Source: Halopenitus persicus
GTDB lineage: Archaea; Halobacteriota; Halobacteria; Halobacteriales; Haloferacaceae
Reading direction: 5' to 3'
Length of the DNA stretch: 64,000 nt
Assembly (NCBI RefSeq): GCF_900107205.1
Contig: NZ_FNPC01000004.1
Coordinates: 62,001-126,000, forward strand
The first letter of the stretch is position 1; every line of letters begins with the position of its first letter. The notes under the pieces were generated by a model. It saw only the letters and a program-made list of their open reading frames with translations. It was not told the origin of the DNA and searched no databases. A program made the translations under genes and the position numbers. Positions 53,842 to 63,214 of this stretch are shown piece by piece.

Positions 53842-55004
53842 GCGACCACCTCCAGCACGTGGACGACCGCGGTCGCCACGCTTCCGCCGGCGTTGTGGGC
53901 GACCCCGACGGAGGCGTCCGGAACGTGGTCGCTGTTGGGATGATCGCCCCGGAGCAGCCGCGTCAGCTCCACGATCTGTGACCCGCCGGTCGCGCCGACC
54001 GGGTGGCCCTTCGCCTTGAGCCCGCCCGAGAGGTTCACCGGGACCGCGCCGTCCGCGGCGGTGACGCCCTCCCGTGCGGCCGTGATCCCCTCGCCGACCG
54101 GGAACAGCCCAAGCGACTCCGTGGCCATCACCTCCGCGATCGTGAAACAGTCGTGGACCTCGGCGACGTCGACGTCGTCGGGATCGACGGCCGCCTCCCC
54201 GTAGGCCGTCTCCGCGGCCCGCGTCGCGGCCGGCGTCTCCGCGAGCCGGTCGCGGTCGCCCAGCGCCAGCCGGTCGGTTCCCTGCCCCGACCCGGTCACC
54301 GCGACCGGCGCCTCGATGTCGTGGGCGGCCGCGTAGGACTCGGAGACGAACACGACGGCGCTGGCTCCGTCCGTGATCGGGCAGGCGTCGAACAGGTGCA
54401 GCGGCGTCGCCACCGGCGGGGACGACAGGGCTTCCTCGACGCTCACCGCCCGCCGGAACTGGGCGTACTCGTTCGGGATCGCGTGGTCGTGGTTCTTGCT
54501 CGCGACGTGCGCCAGATCCGTCCGCGTTCCGCCGAACCGGTCGAAGTACGCGCGCGCCATCAGCCCGTACGCCCCGGGGAAGGTCATCCCCGAGCGGACC
54601 TCGAGGAGGTCGTCGGCCGCCGTGGCCAGCCCCGCCGTGACGTCCGCGGTCTCGAGATGGCTCATTCGCTCCATCCCGCCGGCAACGACGACGTCCGCCT
54701 CGCCGGACCGGACCGTCCGGACGGCCTCCCGGACCGCGACCCCGGCGGAGGCACACGCCTCCTCGTACCGCGTGGCCGGACACGACAGGCCCGCGGCCTC
54801 GGCCATCAACGGCGCCTGGTGGCCCTGTCGTTCGGCGATCGACCCCATGAAGTTCCCGTAGTTGAGCGCGTCGACGTCCGACCGCGGGACCCCCGCGTCG
54901 GCGATGGCGGCCGCCGCCGCCTCCGCGAACAGGTCACGCCCGGTTCGGTCGGGATGGCTGCCGAAGGGCGTGAGCCCGACTCCGGCGATGCGTGCGGTTC
55001 CCAT
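53838..55004 (-). CDS. Thiolase (acetyl-CoA C-acyltransferase, SCP-x type)
   Basis: A 388-residue thiolase-fold enzyme. The nucleophile Cys is in EEACASAGVAVREAV, the His motif in AEVHDCFTIAEV, and the C-terminal GGLKAKGHPVGATGGSQIVE is intact. It belongs to the branch that pairs with DUF35 proteins, as here. The physiological reaction may be acetoacetyl-CoA synthesis or beta-oxidation cleavage. ATG 55004 (MGTARIAGVGLTPFG) is chosen. The upstream extension is not conserved-looking. Confidence 0.9.
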   Translation of the reverse strand: MGTARIAGVGLTPFGSHPDRTGRDLFAEAAAAAIADAGVPRSDVDALNYGNFMGSIAERQGHQAPLMAEAAGLSCPATRYEEACASAGVAVREAVRTVRSGEADVVVAGGMERMSHLETADVTAGLATAADDLLEVRSGMTFPGAYGLMARAYFDRFGGTRTDLAHVASKNHDHAIPNEYAQFRRAVSVEEALSSPPVATPLHLFDACPITDGASAVVFVSESYAAAHDIEAPVAVTGSGQGTDRLALGDRDRLAETPAATRAAETAYGEAAVDPDDVDVAEVHDCFTIAEVMATESLGLFPVGEGITAAREGVTAADGAVPVNLSGGLKAKGHPVGATGGSQIVELTRLLRGDHPNSDHVPDASVGVAHNAGGSVATAVVHVLEVVA

Positions 55005-55166
55005 ACGCACACGATCATCGTCGATCCGTATAGGCCTGCCGAAGGGTCGCCGATCGCCGACGTCTCGTGGTTTCACTCACCACCCCGACCGAAACGTCGT
55101 TAAATGGATCGACGATCGACGAAGTACTTTCCCCGACGAACCGATCCGTATCGGACGACTCGCCCG

Positions 55167-55919
55167 TCAGCCGATGTATCGGAGCTCGTCGTCGCCGACC
55201 GCGGGTCCGTCCTGCATCTCCTGGATCTTGCCGGCGACCTCCTCCATCTCCTCGGCCCGCTCCTCGAGGGAGTCGAACGCGACCTCGAAGTCGAGCCGCT
55301 TCTGCAGCACCTCCAGCACCGCCCGGGCGCTCTTGGGGTCCACGAGGTACCCGCTCGTCTCGCCCATCAGGCAGGCCGCGTCGAACCCGCGGCGCTCGCC
55401 GAGTCCGAGTATCAATCCGGAGACGCCGACGATCCCGCCGGCCGGCTCGTCGGCACGGAACTGCACGTCGACCGCCTCCAGCTCCTCGCGCAGCTCCGCG
55501 TTGCTGACCGCGCCGAGGACGGTGTACTCCTCGACCAGCTCGCCGGTCGGGACGCCCCCGAGCGCGTACGCCCGGCGCACGCCGAACTCCTCGGCGACGT
55601 CGAGGAACGCCGACGTCAGCCGATAATGCCCGGCGTTGGTCGCCGCCTGGTGGTCCCCGGTCAACACCAACAGGTCCGCGCCCTCGGTCTCCACCGCGTG
55701 GAACTCCGCACACGTCAGCTCGGTGATGCCGTCGTCGTCGACGGTCACCTGCGGGGGGAACTCGGTGGCGTAGACCCGCCGCACGAGGGTGCCGTCACAC
55801 TCCTCCAGGAGCTGCTCGGCCGCCAGCTTCCCGACGTGGCCCACGCCCGGGAGCCCCTCGATCAGAACCGGGTCCTCGAGCTCCGGCGTCGCGACCGCGT
55901 CGATCTCGATGTCGTCCAT
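55167..55919 (-). CDS. PAC2-family proteasome assembly chaperone-like protein
   Basis: A 250-residue protein of the PAC2 (formerly ATP-grasp-like) family: PVLIEGLPGVGHVGKLAAEQL, LLVLTGDHQAATNAGHYRLT, LGGVPTGE and GETSGYLVDPKSA. Eukaryotic PAC2 helps 20S proteasome assembly. The archaeal family sits with translation genes, as here, and its function is less clear. The C-terminus is a charged coiled coil (EERAEEMEEVAGKIQEM). It is the last gene of the operon, 36 bp after nop10. Confidence 0.87.
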   Translation of the reverse strand: MDDIEIDAVATPELEDPVLIEGLPGVGHVGKLAAEQLLEECDGTLVRRVYATEFPPQVTVDDDGITELTCAEFHAVETEGADLLVLTGDHQAATNAGHYRLTSAFLDVAEEFGVRRAYALGGVPTGELVEEYTVLGAVSNAELREELEAVDVQFRADEPAGGIVGVSGLILGLGERRGFDAACLMGETSGYLVDPKSARAVLEVLQKRLDFEVAFDSLEERAEEMEEVAGKIQEMQDGPAVGDDELRYIG

Positions 55920-55955
55920 GACGTACACTCCCGGCCGCGGCGCATAAGTGCGTGG

Positions 55956-56171
55956 CTATTCGCGGTTCGCGTCCCCGTCGTCGACGGTGGGCCCATCCGA
56001 TCGTCGCCGCGCTCGGCGTCGATACTCGCCGTATCGGTCCTCGGGCGAAAACGGCGGCGGCGCGCTGTTCTCGGTCGGGGCCCCGCAGTCGGGACAGCGC
56101 TCCGTGAAGGTGTATACCGGCCGATCGTGGGCAGCACGCCACTCGCTGCAGCGCCGGATCGGCGATTTCAC
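55956..56171 (-). CDS. nop10: H/ACA RNP protein Nop10
   Basis: A 71-residue protein starting (GTG) KSPIRRCSEW, with RPVYTFTERCPDCGAPTENSAPPPFSPEDRYGEYRR (segments PVYTF, CPDCG, PPPFSPEDRYGEYR), the complete Nop10 signature. It is part of the guide-RNA complex that makes pseudouridine in rRNA. I chose GTG 56171 because the family starts there. An ATG 16 codons upstream is an alternative. Confidence 0.92.
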   Translation of the reverse strand: MKSPIRRCSEWRAAHDRPVYTFTERCPDCGAPTENSAPPPFSPEDRYGEYRRRARRRSDGPTVDDGDANRE

Positions 56172-56269
56172 GTCCGGCCCTCCGTCACTCGCGTGCCGTA
56201 GCGTCCCGGCGTGTGGCATCCGGGCGTGGAGCGGATCCGGTACGTGTATGCGATCACGGTTTCGGCGAG

Positions 56270-57070
56270 CTACTCGTCGTCCTCGTGGCGCTCACGGTGG
56301 AACGCGCCGCTGCCGCCGGTCGCCTCGATCGACTTGCGGGCGCGCTCGGCGGCCGCCTCGAGCTGGTCCTCGGCCGTCTTGTAGTCGGGGGCCTTGACCT
56401 GGATGCGGTACTCCGGCGACCCGACGTAGGAGACGGTCAGCTCGACCTCGTCCGGCACGTCGCCGTTCCCCTCGGCGGCCTGCAGCGCCTCCTTGAGCCG
56501 GTCGACGCCGTCCGGGTCGAAGCTCTCGAGGTCGACGTACCCGGTCACGTTGACGTACGGGACCGAGACGTTCTCCCGTGCCGTCTCGACGATCGTGGCG
56601 ACGACGTCGTCGTCCAGCTCGACGTCCGCGAGCGCGTCCTCGCCGTGGATCGCGGCGCTCTCGAAGGCGTCGTACAGCGAGTCGTGTTCCGCGAGCAGGG
56701 CGTTCGCGACCGTGCTGTAGCGGTCGTCGGAGACGTCCTCGCCGAGGGCCAACAGCATCCAGTTGTCGGCCTTCTGCTCGTTTTTCCACTCCTGGATCTT
56801 CTCCTTGCGCTGGTGTTCGTTGACGTCCTTGATCGAGAGGTCGATCTGCTGGGACGACTCGTCGACGTCGAGCACCTTCGCGACGACCGTCTGTCCCTCG
56901 CGAACGTGGTCCCGGACGTTCTTGATCCAGCCGGAGGCCACCTCGCTGATGTGGCAGAGGCCGCGTTTGTTCTCGTACTCGTCGAGGTCGACGAAGACGC
57001 CGAAGTCGGCGATCTCGTCGATCTCGCCGACGACGAGTTCACCGGTTTCGGGCCAGCCGCTGTACTGCAT
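56270..57070 (-). CDS. eif2a: Translation initiation factor aIF2 subunit alpha
   Basis: A 266-residue protein. An N-terminal S1 domain (residues 8-84: [36 protein letters not shown]) is followed by a helical middle ([15 protein letters not shown]) and an alpha/beta C-terminal domain ([20 protein letters not shown]). With beta and gamma subunits it carries Met-tRNAi to the ribosome. It is 17 bp after rps27e. Confidence 0.96.
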   Translation of the reverse strand: MQYSGWPETGELVVGEIDEIADFGVFVDLDEYENKRGLCHISEVASGWIKNVRDHVREGQTVVAKVLDVDESSQQIDLSIKDVNEHQRKEKIQEWKNEQKADNWMLLALGEDVSDDRYSTVANALLAEHDSLYDAFESAAIHGEDALADVELDDDVVATIVETARENVSVPYVNVTGYVDLESFDPDGVDRLKEALQAAEGNGDVPDEVELTVSYVGSPEYRIQVKAPDYKTAEDQLEAAAERARKSIEATGGSGAFHRERHEDDE

Positions 57071-57087
57071 TCTGGGGTTCGAGGCGG

Positions 57088-57261
57088 TTACCGTGCCTCA
57101 ACGGTCTCGACGATCTCGCCTTCGATCGCGGCCTTGCCGCCGGTCGGCGTGGCCAGCGTCGTGCCGCAGACGGCACAGGCGACGGTCGACGACGCCTTCT
57201 CGAAGACGGTCTGTTCGTTCTCACAGTCCCCGCAGGCGACGCGAATGAAGTTCCCCGCCAT
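57088..57261 (-). CDS. rps27e: Ribosomal protein eS27 (S27e)
   Basis: A 57-residue zinc-ribbon ribosomal protein: [20 protein letters not shown] and [15 protein letters not shown], with paired cysteines. ATG 57261 lies 2 bp after the L44e stop. Normal length for haloarchaeal eS27. Confidence 0.95.
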   Translation of the reverse strand: MAGNFIRVACGDCENEQTVFEKASSTVACAVCGTTLATPTGGKAAIEGEIVETVEAR

Positions 57262-57263
57262 CG

Positions 57264-57545
57264 TCACTCCTGGAACGTGAGGCGGCCTGCGCGCCATCCT
57301 TCGCGCATATGGGCCTTCCCGCAGTCGGAACAGCGGTACTTCAGGTGCGTCTTCTTGGTGGGCTTGTCGCCACCGGGCACCTTCGAGTATCCGCCGGCGT
57401 TGCCGATCGTCGCGAGCGCCCGGCGCTGCTGGCGCGCGTCACGTTTCAGACCGGTCTGACGGCCGGATCGAACCTTCTCCACCTCGTGTTCCTGGTGGGA
57501 ATCGCAGTGAGGACAGTACGTGTTAAAGCGGCGTGGCATCTCCAT
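57264..57545 (-). CDS. rpl44e: Ribosomal protein eL42 (L44e)
   Basis: A 93-residue protein beginning [20 protein letters not shown] with a second knuckle CSDCGKAH, the two halves of its zinc site, and the conserved [15 protein letters not shown] loop that reaches the E-site. It is first in the L44e-S27e-aIF2alpha-Nop10-PAC2 operon. Confidence 0.96.
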   Translation of the reverse strand: MEMPRRFNTYCPHCDSHQEHEVEKVRSGRQTGLKRDARQQRRALATIGNAGGYSKVPGGDKPTKKTHLKYRCSDCGKAHMREGWRAGRLTFQE

Positions 57546-57578
57546 GGTATCTACCTTATCGGCGGGTTGGACACGGGC

Positions 57579-57588
57579 TCTTAAAACC
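57579..57588 (-). promoter_or_regulatory. TATA box of the rpl44e operon
   Basis: Minus-strand GGTTTTAAGA lies 34-43 bp upstream of the rpl44e ATG, so a short leader is expected. Confidence 0.5.
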
Positions 57589-57650
57589 TGTTTGGTCTGC
57601 GCCGCGGCCGACGTCGACCGTCCGTGCGGTTTCGAAGCCGCCTGCCCCCG

Positions 57651-59987
57651 CTATCTGACCGAATCGAGCAGGATCCGTTGTTCCTTGCGTTTGACCTCGT
57701 GTTGGACGTCACGCACCGCGTCGATGTTCGCCGAGATGGAGGAAACACCCTCCTCGACGAGGAAGTTCACCATCTCCGTCTTCGAGCCGGCCTGCCCGCA
57801 GATGCTCGTGTCGATGCCGAGCTCGCGGCACGTCTCGATGGTCCGTCCGATCAGCTCGAGCACCGCCGGATGCGTTTCGTCGAACCGCTCGGCGACGTGC
57901 TCGTTGTTTCGGTCGACCGCGAGCGTGTACTGGGTGAGATCGTTCGTGCCGAACGACGCGAAGTCGATGCCCGCCGCCGCGAGCTCCTCGATGCGGAGCG
58001 CGCTCGCGGGCGTCTCGATCATCACGCCCCAGCGGCGCCCGTCCGGATCGATGCCGGCCTCGCGCATCTGCCGTTTGGCGGCCGCCAGATCCGCGGCGTC
58101 GTTGACGAGCGGGAACATCAACTCCACGTTGTCATACCCCATCTCGTAGATCCGGTTGAAGGCCGTCAGCTCCTGCTGGAAGACGTCGGGTTTATCGAGG
58201 CTTCGTCGGATCCCGCGCCAGCCGAGCATCGGGTTGTGCTCGCGGGGTTCGTCGTCGCCGCCCTCCAGATCGCGGAACTCGTCGGTCGGGGCGTCGATCG
58301 TTCGGACGCGGACGGGGCGCGGGTAGAACTCCTCGGCGACCGTCCGGATCCCCTCGATGAGCTGGTCCTGATACGCCCGTGCTCCGTGGTCGGCGATGTA
58401 TCGTTCCGGCGTCTTCCCGAGCGTGAGCACCATGTGTTCGATCCGAAGCAGCCCGACGCCGTCGGCGCCGGTCGCCGCCGCGCGCTCGGCCGCCTCGGGG
58501 ATCGAGACGTTGACCTTGACCTCGGTGGCGGTCATCGGCTTCACGGGCGTCTGCGGTCGCGCGGCCTCGACGGGTTCGAACTCCTCGGCCGGTTCGGCTT
58601 CGCTGTCGGCGCCGGCGCGGATGGTCCCCTTGTCGCCGTCGATCGTGACCCGTTGTCCGTTCTCGAGCTGCTTGGTTCCGGTACGGGTCCCGACGACCGC
58701 CGGCACGCCGAGCTCCCTGGAGATGATCGCCGCGTGGCTCGTCATCCCCCCCTCGTCGGTGACGATCCCGGCTGCACGCTTCATCGCGGGTACCATGTCG
58801 GGCATCGTCATCTCGGTCACGAGGATGTCGCCCTCCTGAACCTGGTCGAGGTGGTCGAGCTTCGTGACGATCCGGACGGTGCCCGACACCACGCCGGGGC
58901 TCGATCCGAGGCCCTGAACGAGGACGTCCTCGTCGTCGTCACCGTTCACGCCGGCCGGCTCGCCCGCGTGGTCGCCGGCCTCCGTGTCGGCGTCCTCGGC
59001 CGGGTCCGCGTCCTCCGTTCCGGTCTCTGACGCGGACTCCGAAATCGTCGTGATCGGGCGCGACTGGAGCATAAAGACCTCCCCGCCGACGATCGCCCAT
59101 TCGACGTCCTGCGGCTGGCCGTAGTGGTCCTCGACGCGCTCGCCGAGCTCGACGAGCGACTCGATCTCCGCGTCGCTCAACACGCGCTCGGTCCGACGGT
59201 CCTCCGGCACCTCGCGCTCGACGGTCTCGCCGGTCTCGGAGTCCTTCTCCATCATCGTCTTCTTGTCCGCGACGGTGACGTCGGCGACGGCGTTCGCGGC
59301 GCGGTCGTACACGTAGTTGTCGGGGGAGACGGAGCCGGAGACGACCGCCTCGCCGAGCCCCCAGGCGGCCTCGATGGTGACCTGCGGATCGCCGGTCGAG
59401 GGGTGGCTCGTGAACATCACGCCGGACTTCTCGGCGTCGACCATCCGCTGGACGACGACGGCGATGTCGACCTCGTCGTGGGGGAATCCCTGCTGTTGCC
59501 GGTAGTAGATGGCACGTTGGGTGAAAAGCGAGGCCCAGCACTCCTTGACGCGCTGGAGGAGTTTCTCCTCCCGGACGTTGAGGTAGGTCTCCTGTTGGCC
59601 GGCGAAGGACGCGTCCGGGAGGTCCTCGGCGGTCGCCGACGAGCGGACGGCGACGAACGCCTCCTCGTCGTCGTCGCCGAGCTGGCGGTAGCTCTCGACG
59701 ATCTCCTCGCGGACCGGCTCGGGGAGGTCGGTTCCGAGGATCAGCTCCGATGCACGCTCCTCGGCGGCACGAAGCGCGTCGGAGTCCTCGGGGTCGACGT
59801 CGACGGCCGCGAAGAGCTCCTCGTCGATCCCGGCCTCCTCGATGAAGGTTCGATACGTCTCGGCGGTCACCGTGAACCCCGGCGGGACGGGCAATCCGGC
59901 GCCGGTAAGCTCACCGAGCGAGGCCGCCTTGCCGCCGACCGTCTCGAGGTCGTCAGCGTCCACGTCGTCCAGCCAGAGTACAGCCAT
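57651..59987 (-). CDS. ppsA: Phosphoenolpyruvate synthase
   Basis: A 778-residue enzyme. An N-terminal PEP/pyruvate-binding ATP-grasp domain (VGGKAASLGELTGAGLPVPPG, AVRSSATAEDLPDASFAGQQ) is followed by the swivelling phosphohistidine domain (GGMTSHAAIISRELGVPAVV, His near 414) and a C-terminal barrel (GVGLLRIEHM, FGTNDLTQYTLAVDR, CGQAGSK). It makes PEP from pyruvate and ATP for gluconeogenesis. In the C-terminal Cys signature this reads SICGQAGSK where CGEAPS is usual. An acidic spacer (about 315-350) lies before the His domain. Transcribed alone. Confidence 0.96.
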   Translation of the reverse strand: MAVLWLDDVDADDLETVGGKAASLGELTGAGLPVPPGFTVTAETYRTFIEEAGIDEELFAAVDVDPEDSDALRAAEERASELILGTDLPEPVREEIVESYRQLGDDDEEAFVAVRSSATAEDLPDASFAGQQETYLNVREEKLLQRVKECWASLFTQRAIYYRQQQGFPHDEVDIAVVVQRMVDAEKSGVMFTSHPSTGDPQVTIEAAWGLGEAVVSGSVSPDNYVYDRAANAVADVTVADKKTMMEKDSETGETVEREVPEDRRTERVLSDAEIESLVELGERVEDHYGQPQDVEWAIVGGEVFMLQSRPITTISESASETGTEDADPAEDADTEAGDHAGEPAGVNGDDDEDVLVQGLGSSPGVVSGTVRIVTKLDHLDQVQEGDILVTEMTMPDMVPAMKRAAGIVTDEGGMTSHAAIISRELGVPAVVGTRTGTKQLENGQRVTIDGDKGTIRAGADSEAEPAEEFEPVEAARPQTPVKPMTATEVKVNVSIPEAAERAAATGADGVGLLRIEHMVLTLGKTPERYIADHGARAYQDQLIEGIRTVAEEFYPRPVRVRTIDAPTDEFRDLEGGDDEPREHNPMLGWRGIRRSLDKPDVFQQELTAFNRIYEMGYDNVELMFPLVNDAADLAAAKRQMREAGIDPDGRRWGVMIETPASALRIEELAAAGIDFASFGTNDLTQYTLAVDRNNEHVAERFDETHPAVLELIGRTIETCRELGIDTSICGQAGSKTEMVNFLVEEGVSSISANIDAVRDVQHEVKRKEQRILLDSVR

Positions 59988-60134
59988 TGCCTATACTCGG
60001 GTGTCTGCGAGCCGACTCAAGAAACTTCCGAACCGAACGGTGTGACGGTCACCGGCCCCGAGTCGAGGAGTCCTCGACGGCGACGGTCACGGAGATCTGA
60101 CGCACCGTCTTGAGAGGGAACGGGGCGGCGTCAG

Positions 60135-60281
60135 CTATGCGGATCGGGGCTCGGACTCGTCGTCCTCGCCCGTTCGATCGGTGGCCGAGGGCTCGCCGGC
60201 CCCGTTCGTCGCCTCGTCGGCCGCGTTCGTCGGAACGATCGTCGGGTGGTCGATCCCGAACCGGGGAGATCGTGCTGCCAT
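60135..60281 (-). CDS. Small acidic haloarchaeal protein
   Basis: A 48-residue protein starting MAARSPRFGIDHPTIVPTNA, then an acidic Glu/Asp/Thr-rich tail. No known domain. I include it because a clear TATA element lies at the leaderless distance upstream, and the N-terminal half looks conserved rather than random. Function unknown. Confidence 0.5.
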   Translation of the reverse strand: MAARSPRFGIDHPTIVPTNAADEATNGAGEPSATDRTGEDDESEPRSA

Positions 60282-60309
60282 CGTACGTGATCCGAGGGCG
60301 CCGACGGGG

Positions 60310-60319
60310 ATATAATTAC
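60310..60319 (-). promoter_or_regulatory. TATA box of the small protein gene
   Basis: Minus-strand GGTAATTATA is 29-38 bp before ATG 60281. Confidence 0.5.
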
Positions 60320-60488
60320 CCATACGCATAACTCATCGAAAAGACGGCGTCGTATTCGTGTCGAACATACCCCGGTGATGACGGCGGCGGACTTCCGTAC
60401 CGGGGAACCGCTCGGTCGCCGATCGCGCGACGCCGGAGATATCGTCGAGCCGCTCGTCGGAGTCTCGACGTCGTTCCGTCGTCTATAT

Positions 60489-61022
60489 CTAGGCGAAGTG
60501 CTCGTCGTACAGGTCCCGTGCGTGCTCGATCGCGTCGAGGGCCGCCTCGCGGTCCTCCCACCCGAGGGTCTCGACCTCCTTGCCCTCCTCGAGGTTCTTG
60601 TAGGTCGCGAAGAACTCGTCGATCTCGTCGAGCGTCTGCCGCGGCACGTCCTCGAGGTCCTGAATGTGGTCGTAGCGGGGGTCCTCGCTCGGAACGGCGA
60701 TGACCTTGTCGTCCTGTTCGCCGTCGTCGTCCATCTTCATCAGCGCGACCGGACGCGCCTCGATGACGCAGCCGGGGAACGTTTGGTCCTCGACGAGCAC
60801 CAGCACGTCGAAGGGGTCCTCGTCGTCGTAGTAGGTCTGCGGGATGAACCCGTAATCCGACGGATAGTGAACGTTCGAGTGGAGCACGCGGTCGAGGACG
60901 ACGCCGGGGACGTCCTTGTCGTACTCGTATTTGTTGCGTTCTCCCTTCAGGCACTCCACGACGGCGTAGATGGTTTCCGGCGGGTTCGGTCCAGTCTCGA
61001 GGTCTTCCCAGAGGTTCGTCAT
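60489..61022 (-). CDS. ppa: Inorganic pyrophosphatase (family I)
   Basis: A 177-residue soluble family I pyrophosphatase. YEYDKDVPGVVLDRVLHSNV, YPSDYGFIPQTYYDDEDPFDVLVL and KVIAVPSEDPRYDHI contain the acidic residues that bind magnesium and pyrophosphate. It pulls biosynthetic reactions forward by hydrolysing PPi. The upstream region to 61160 has AT-rich TATA candidates on the minus strand (61110-61118, 61145-61158). Confidence 0.96.
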   Translation of the reverse strand: MTNLWEDLETGPNPPETIYAVVECLKGERNKYEYDKDVPGVVLDRVLHSNVHYPSDYGFIPQTYYDDEDPFDVLVLVEDQTFPGCVIEARPVALMKMDDDGEQDDKVIAVPSEDPRYDHIQDLEDVPRQTLDEIDEFFATYKNLEEGKEVETLGWEDREAALDAIEHARDLYDEHFA

Positions 61023-61239
61023 ACACCCGCCCGTCCGGGAAACGGGCCCAAAGCACTTTCGAGTTCGGAACGGAGCGCCTCGGGGCGTTCGTCGCCCCTC
61101 GCCGCCGACGCGTTATGAACGGAAAACAACTCACTACGGATTTATTCACTATATAAATTCAGAATATTAGAAATGGATCGGGCGCAGTATGTGATTTCGG
61201 GACCGATCGGGGCGAAAACCGGATTTCGGTTGCGAAGCG

Positions 61240-61249
61240 TTATATATTC
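61240..61249 (+). promoter_or_regulatory. TATA box of the PadR-type regulator
   Basis: TTATATATTC lies 20-29 bp before the ATG at 61269, a strong leaderless promoter. Another TATATAA at about 61151 lies further upstream and could serve the divergent ppa gene. Confidence 0.6.
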
Positions 61250-61268
61250 GGATGCCGTGGCTGCCAGT

Positions 61269-61628
61269 ATGTCAGAGGCGCAAGCTGTTCGGAACGAGGG
61301 GGACATCGTCAGCGAGCTGACCGCGTTTCAACAGAACATCCTGGTCATCCTCTCGAAGGAGCCGATGTACGGGCTCGCGATCAAGCGGGAGCTCGAGGCG
61401 TATTACGGCGACGACGTCAACCACGGCCGGCTCTACCCGAACCTGGACGAACTGGTCGATATGGGACTGATCGAAAAGAGCGAGCTCGACAAGCGGACGA
61501 ACCAGTACGAGCTGACCGAGACGGGACGACGCGTCGTGCTGTCCCGGCTCGAGTGGGTCTTCTCGAAGTTCGTCACCGACGCCGAGCGAGCCGGCGAGCT
61601 GCGGCAGCTCGTCGACGACAGCCGGTAG
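61269..61628 (+). CDS. PadR-family transcriptional regulator
   Basis: A 119-residue winged-helix protein. ELTAFQQNILVILSKEPMYGLAIKRELEAYYGDDVNHGRLYPNL is the PadR DNA-binding core (quoted in parts: FQQNILVILSKEPMYG, GRLYPNLDELV). The wing is RTNQYELTETGRRVV. Such short PadR proteins are common haloarchaeal repressors and may autoregulate. ATG 61269 is chosen from the promoter spacing. It is divergent from ppa. Ligand unknown. Confidence 0.88.
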   Translation: MSEAQAVRNEGDIVSELTAFQQNILVILSKEPMYGLAIKRELEAYYGDDVNHGRLYPNLDELVDMGLIEKSELDKRTNQYELTETGRRVVLSRLEWVFSKFVTDAERAGELRQLVDDSR

Positions 61629-61741
61629 GGGGATCCCGGCGACGCACGGCGGTTGCGACGTAACGGCGACGTGTCGGGGACGCGTCGGGCTCCGGTGAGA
61701 GGACGTGATGGGGGGGAGAGGGCGCGACGAGGACGGAGCAA

Positions 61742-62365
61742 CTACGAGCCGTCGATCTCGTCGTCGATCTCCGCGTCGTCGATCTCCTCGACGAGCGCGA
61801 GCGATCGGTCGAGCAGTTCCCGTTGGTCGACGCTTGGCCAGGCGTTCCGCGGATAATACTCCGTGCGGAACTCCTCGCGCTCCGCGGCGGTCGCGTCGGT
61901 CACGCGCCGGACGTAGTGGTTGCTTATGAAGTCCGCGAACGCCCGAACGTTGGCGGCGTGATCCGGGCCGTGTTCGGCGGCGATCCGGTCCACGATCGCG
62001 TCGTTCGCGGCCTCGATCTCGTCGAACCGGTCGGCGTCGCCCGGCCCCGACAGGGAGACCTCGACGGCACGGTCGGTCTCCTCGATGCGGTCGAGTTGCA
62101 CCGTCCCGTCGTCCATCCACTCGCTCGGGTACAGCACGAGCGTGTCGTCCTCCTCGCGCACTCGCGGCGTGTACTCGTGTTCTGCCGCGAGTTCGTCGCG
62201 ACGGCGACGGTAGAGGTCGGCCGCGTCCGGCTCCGTCGCGTTCCTGGCGAGCCGGGTCAGGCGCTCCGCCTCGTCCACGGCGTCCTCCGGAACATCCGGG
62301 GTTCGATCCGCATCGTCCTCGAGGGCCGAGTCGATCGATGAGTCGGTCGGCGCGGGGTCGGTCAT
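61742..62365 (-). CDS. RNase H-linked protein (DUF7108 type)
   Basis: A 207-residue acidic protein with DEAERLTRLARNATEPDAADLYRRRRDELA, LVLYPSEWMDDGTVQLDRIEETDRAVEVSLSGPGD (segments DEAERLTRLAR, YPSEWMDDGTV) and EEFRTEYYPRNAWPSVDQRELLDRSL. It is a haloarchaeal family found next to rnhA and often called rnhA operon protein. No catalytic motif is seen. It starts 108 bp after rnhA with a possible own TATA (62390-62400). Confidence 0.78.
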   Translation of the reverse strand: MTDPAPTDSSIDSALEDDADRTPDVPEDAVDEAERLTRLARNATEPDAADLYRRRRDELAAEHEYTPRVREEDDTLVLYPSEWMDDGTVQLDRIEETDRAVEVSLSGPGDADRFDEIEAANDAIVDRIAAEHGPDHAANVRAFADFISNHYVRRVTDATAAEREEFRTEYYPRNAWPSVDQRELLDRSLALVEEIDDAEIDDEIDGS

Positions 62366-62473
62366 CTCGATCCGATCGAACGGCGCCACGTCGTTTTTAC
62401 CCGTCGATCCGCGGTCCGCCGTCGCGATCGCTTGGAGGTCCGGCTCGGCGTTCCACTGCTCGACGTGCCCCCG

Positions 62474-63073
62474 TCACGTGTCCCGGTCGTCAAGCGCCTC
62501 GTTGGCGAGGTCGTCGGCTCGCTCGTTCACCGATCGGGGAACGTGAGCGATCGACCATCGGTCGAATTTCTCGAGGAGTTCCCGTGCGTCGACGCGGTAC
62601 TCACGCAGCGTCGGGTCGTTCGTGTTCCACTCGCCCCGGACCTGTTTGACGATCAGTTCGGAGTCGCCCCGAACGTCGATCTCGTCGAAGCCGAAGTCGG
62701 CGGCCGCCTCCAGCGCGGCGATGAGTGCCTGGTACTCCGCCTGGTTGTTCGTCGCGCGACCGATCCGCTCGCCCCCTTCGGCGACGATCCCGTCGCTCGT
62801 CACGAGACACCACCCGACGGCTGCCGGACCGGGGTTCCCGCGGGAGGCGCCGTCGAAGTAGACGTGGGCCCGATCCCCGGCGTCCCGCAGCAGGGCGGTC
62901 AGCGCGGTCGGCGCGGATCCCTGGACGACCACCTTCCCGTCGTAGGCGACCGCGACCGCCTCGTCGCGCTCGGCGCGCCAGCGTTCGTGCGGGGTGTTTC
63001 CCGGCTCGATCTCGACGCCGGCAGCCGCCAGTCGATCGCGGGCCTCCGACGGGTCGCACTCGATGGTCGGCAT
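62474..63073 (-). CDS. rnhA: Ribonuclease HI
   Basis: A 199-residue protein. Residues 1-65 are a small haloarchaeal N-terminal domain. The RNase H fold follows: YFDGASRGNPGPAAVGW (Asp74), NNQAEYQALIAALEAA (Glu113), RGDSELIVKQVRGEWN (Asp137) and NERADDLANEA (Asp187/188). It degrades RNA in RNA-DNA hybrids. It lacks the basic protrusion of E. coli RNase HI, as is usual for the archaeal type. Confidence 0.95.
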   Translation of the reverse strand: MPTIECDPSEARDRLAAAGVEIEPGNTPHERWRAERDEAVAVAYDGKVVVQGSAPTALTALLRDAGDRAHVYFDGASRGNPGPAAVGWCLVTSDGIVAEGGERIGRATNNQAEYQALIAALEAAADFGFDEIDVRGDSELIVKQVRGEWNTNDPTLREYRVDARELLEKFDRWSIAHVPRSVNERADDLANEALDDRDT

Positions 63074-63200
63074 CGTCGGGTCCTCGTGGCGCGCCCGGTA
63101 AAGGGGCCTCGATCGTCCCGGATCGCGCCGTCGTCGATCGCGGTCCCGTCGGCGCCTCGACCCCTGTTTCAGGCGAACATTTAACACGCCCGGAAGGGAT

Positions 63201-63210
63201 ACTATATAAA
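63201..63210 (+). promoter_or_regulatory. TATA-like element before the second TFB gene
   Basis: ACTATATAAA ends just 4 bp before ATG 63215, which is too close for that start if used as TATA. ACATTTAAC at 63177-63185 is better spaced. One of them is probably used. Confidence 0.35.
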
Positions 63211-63214
63211 TGCG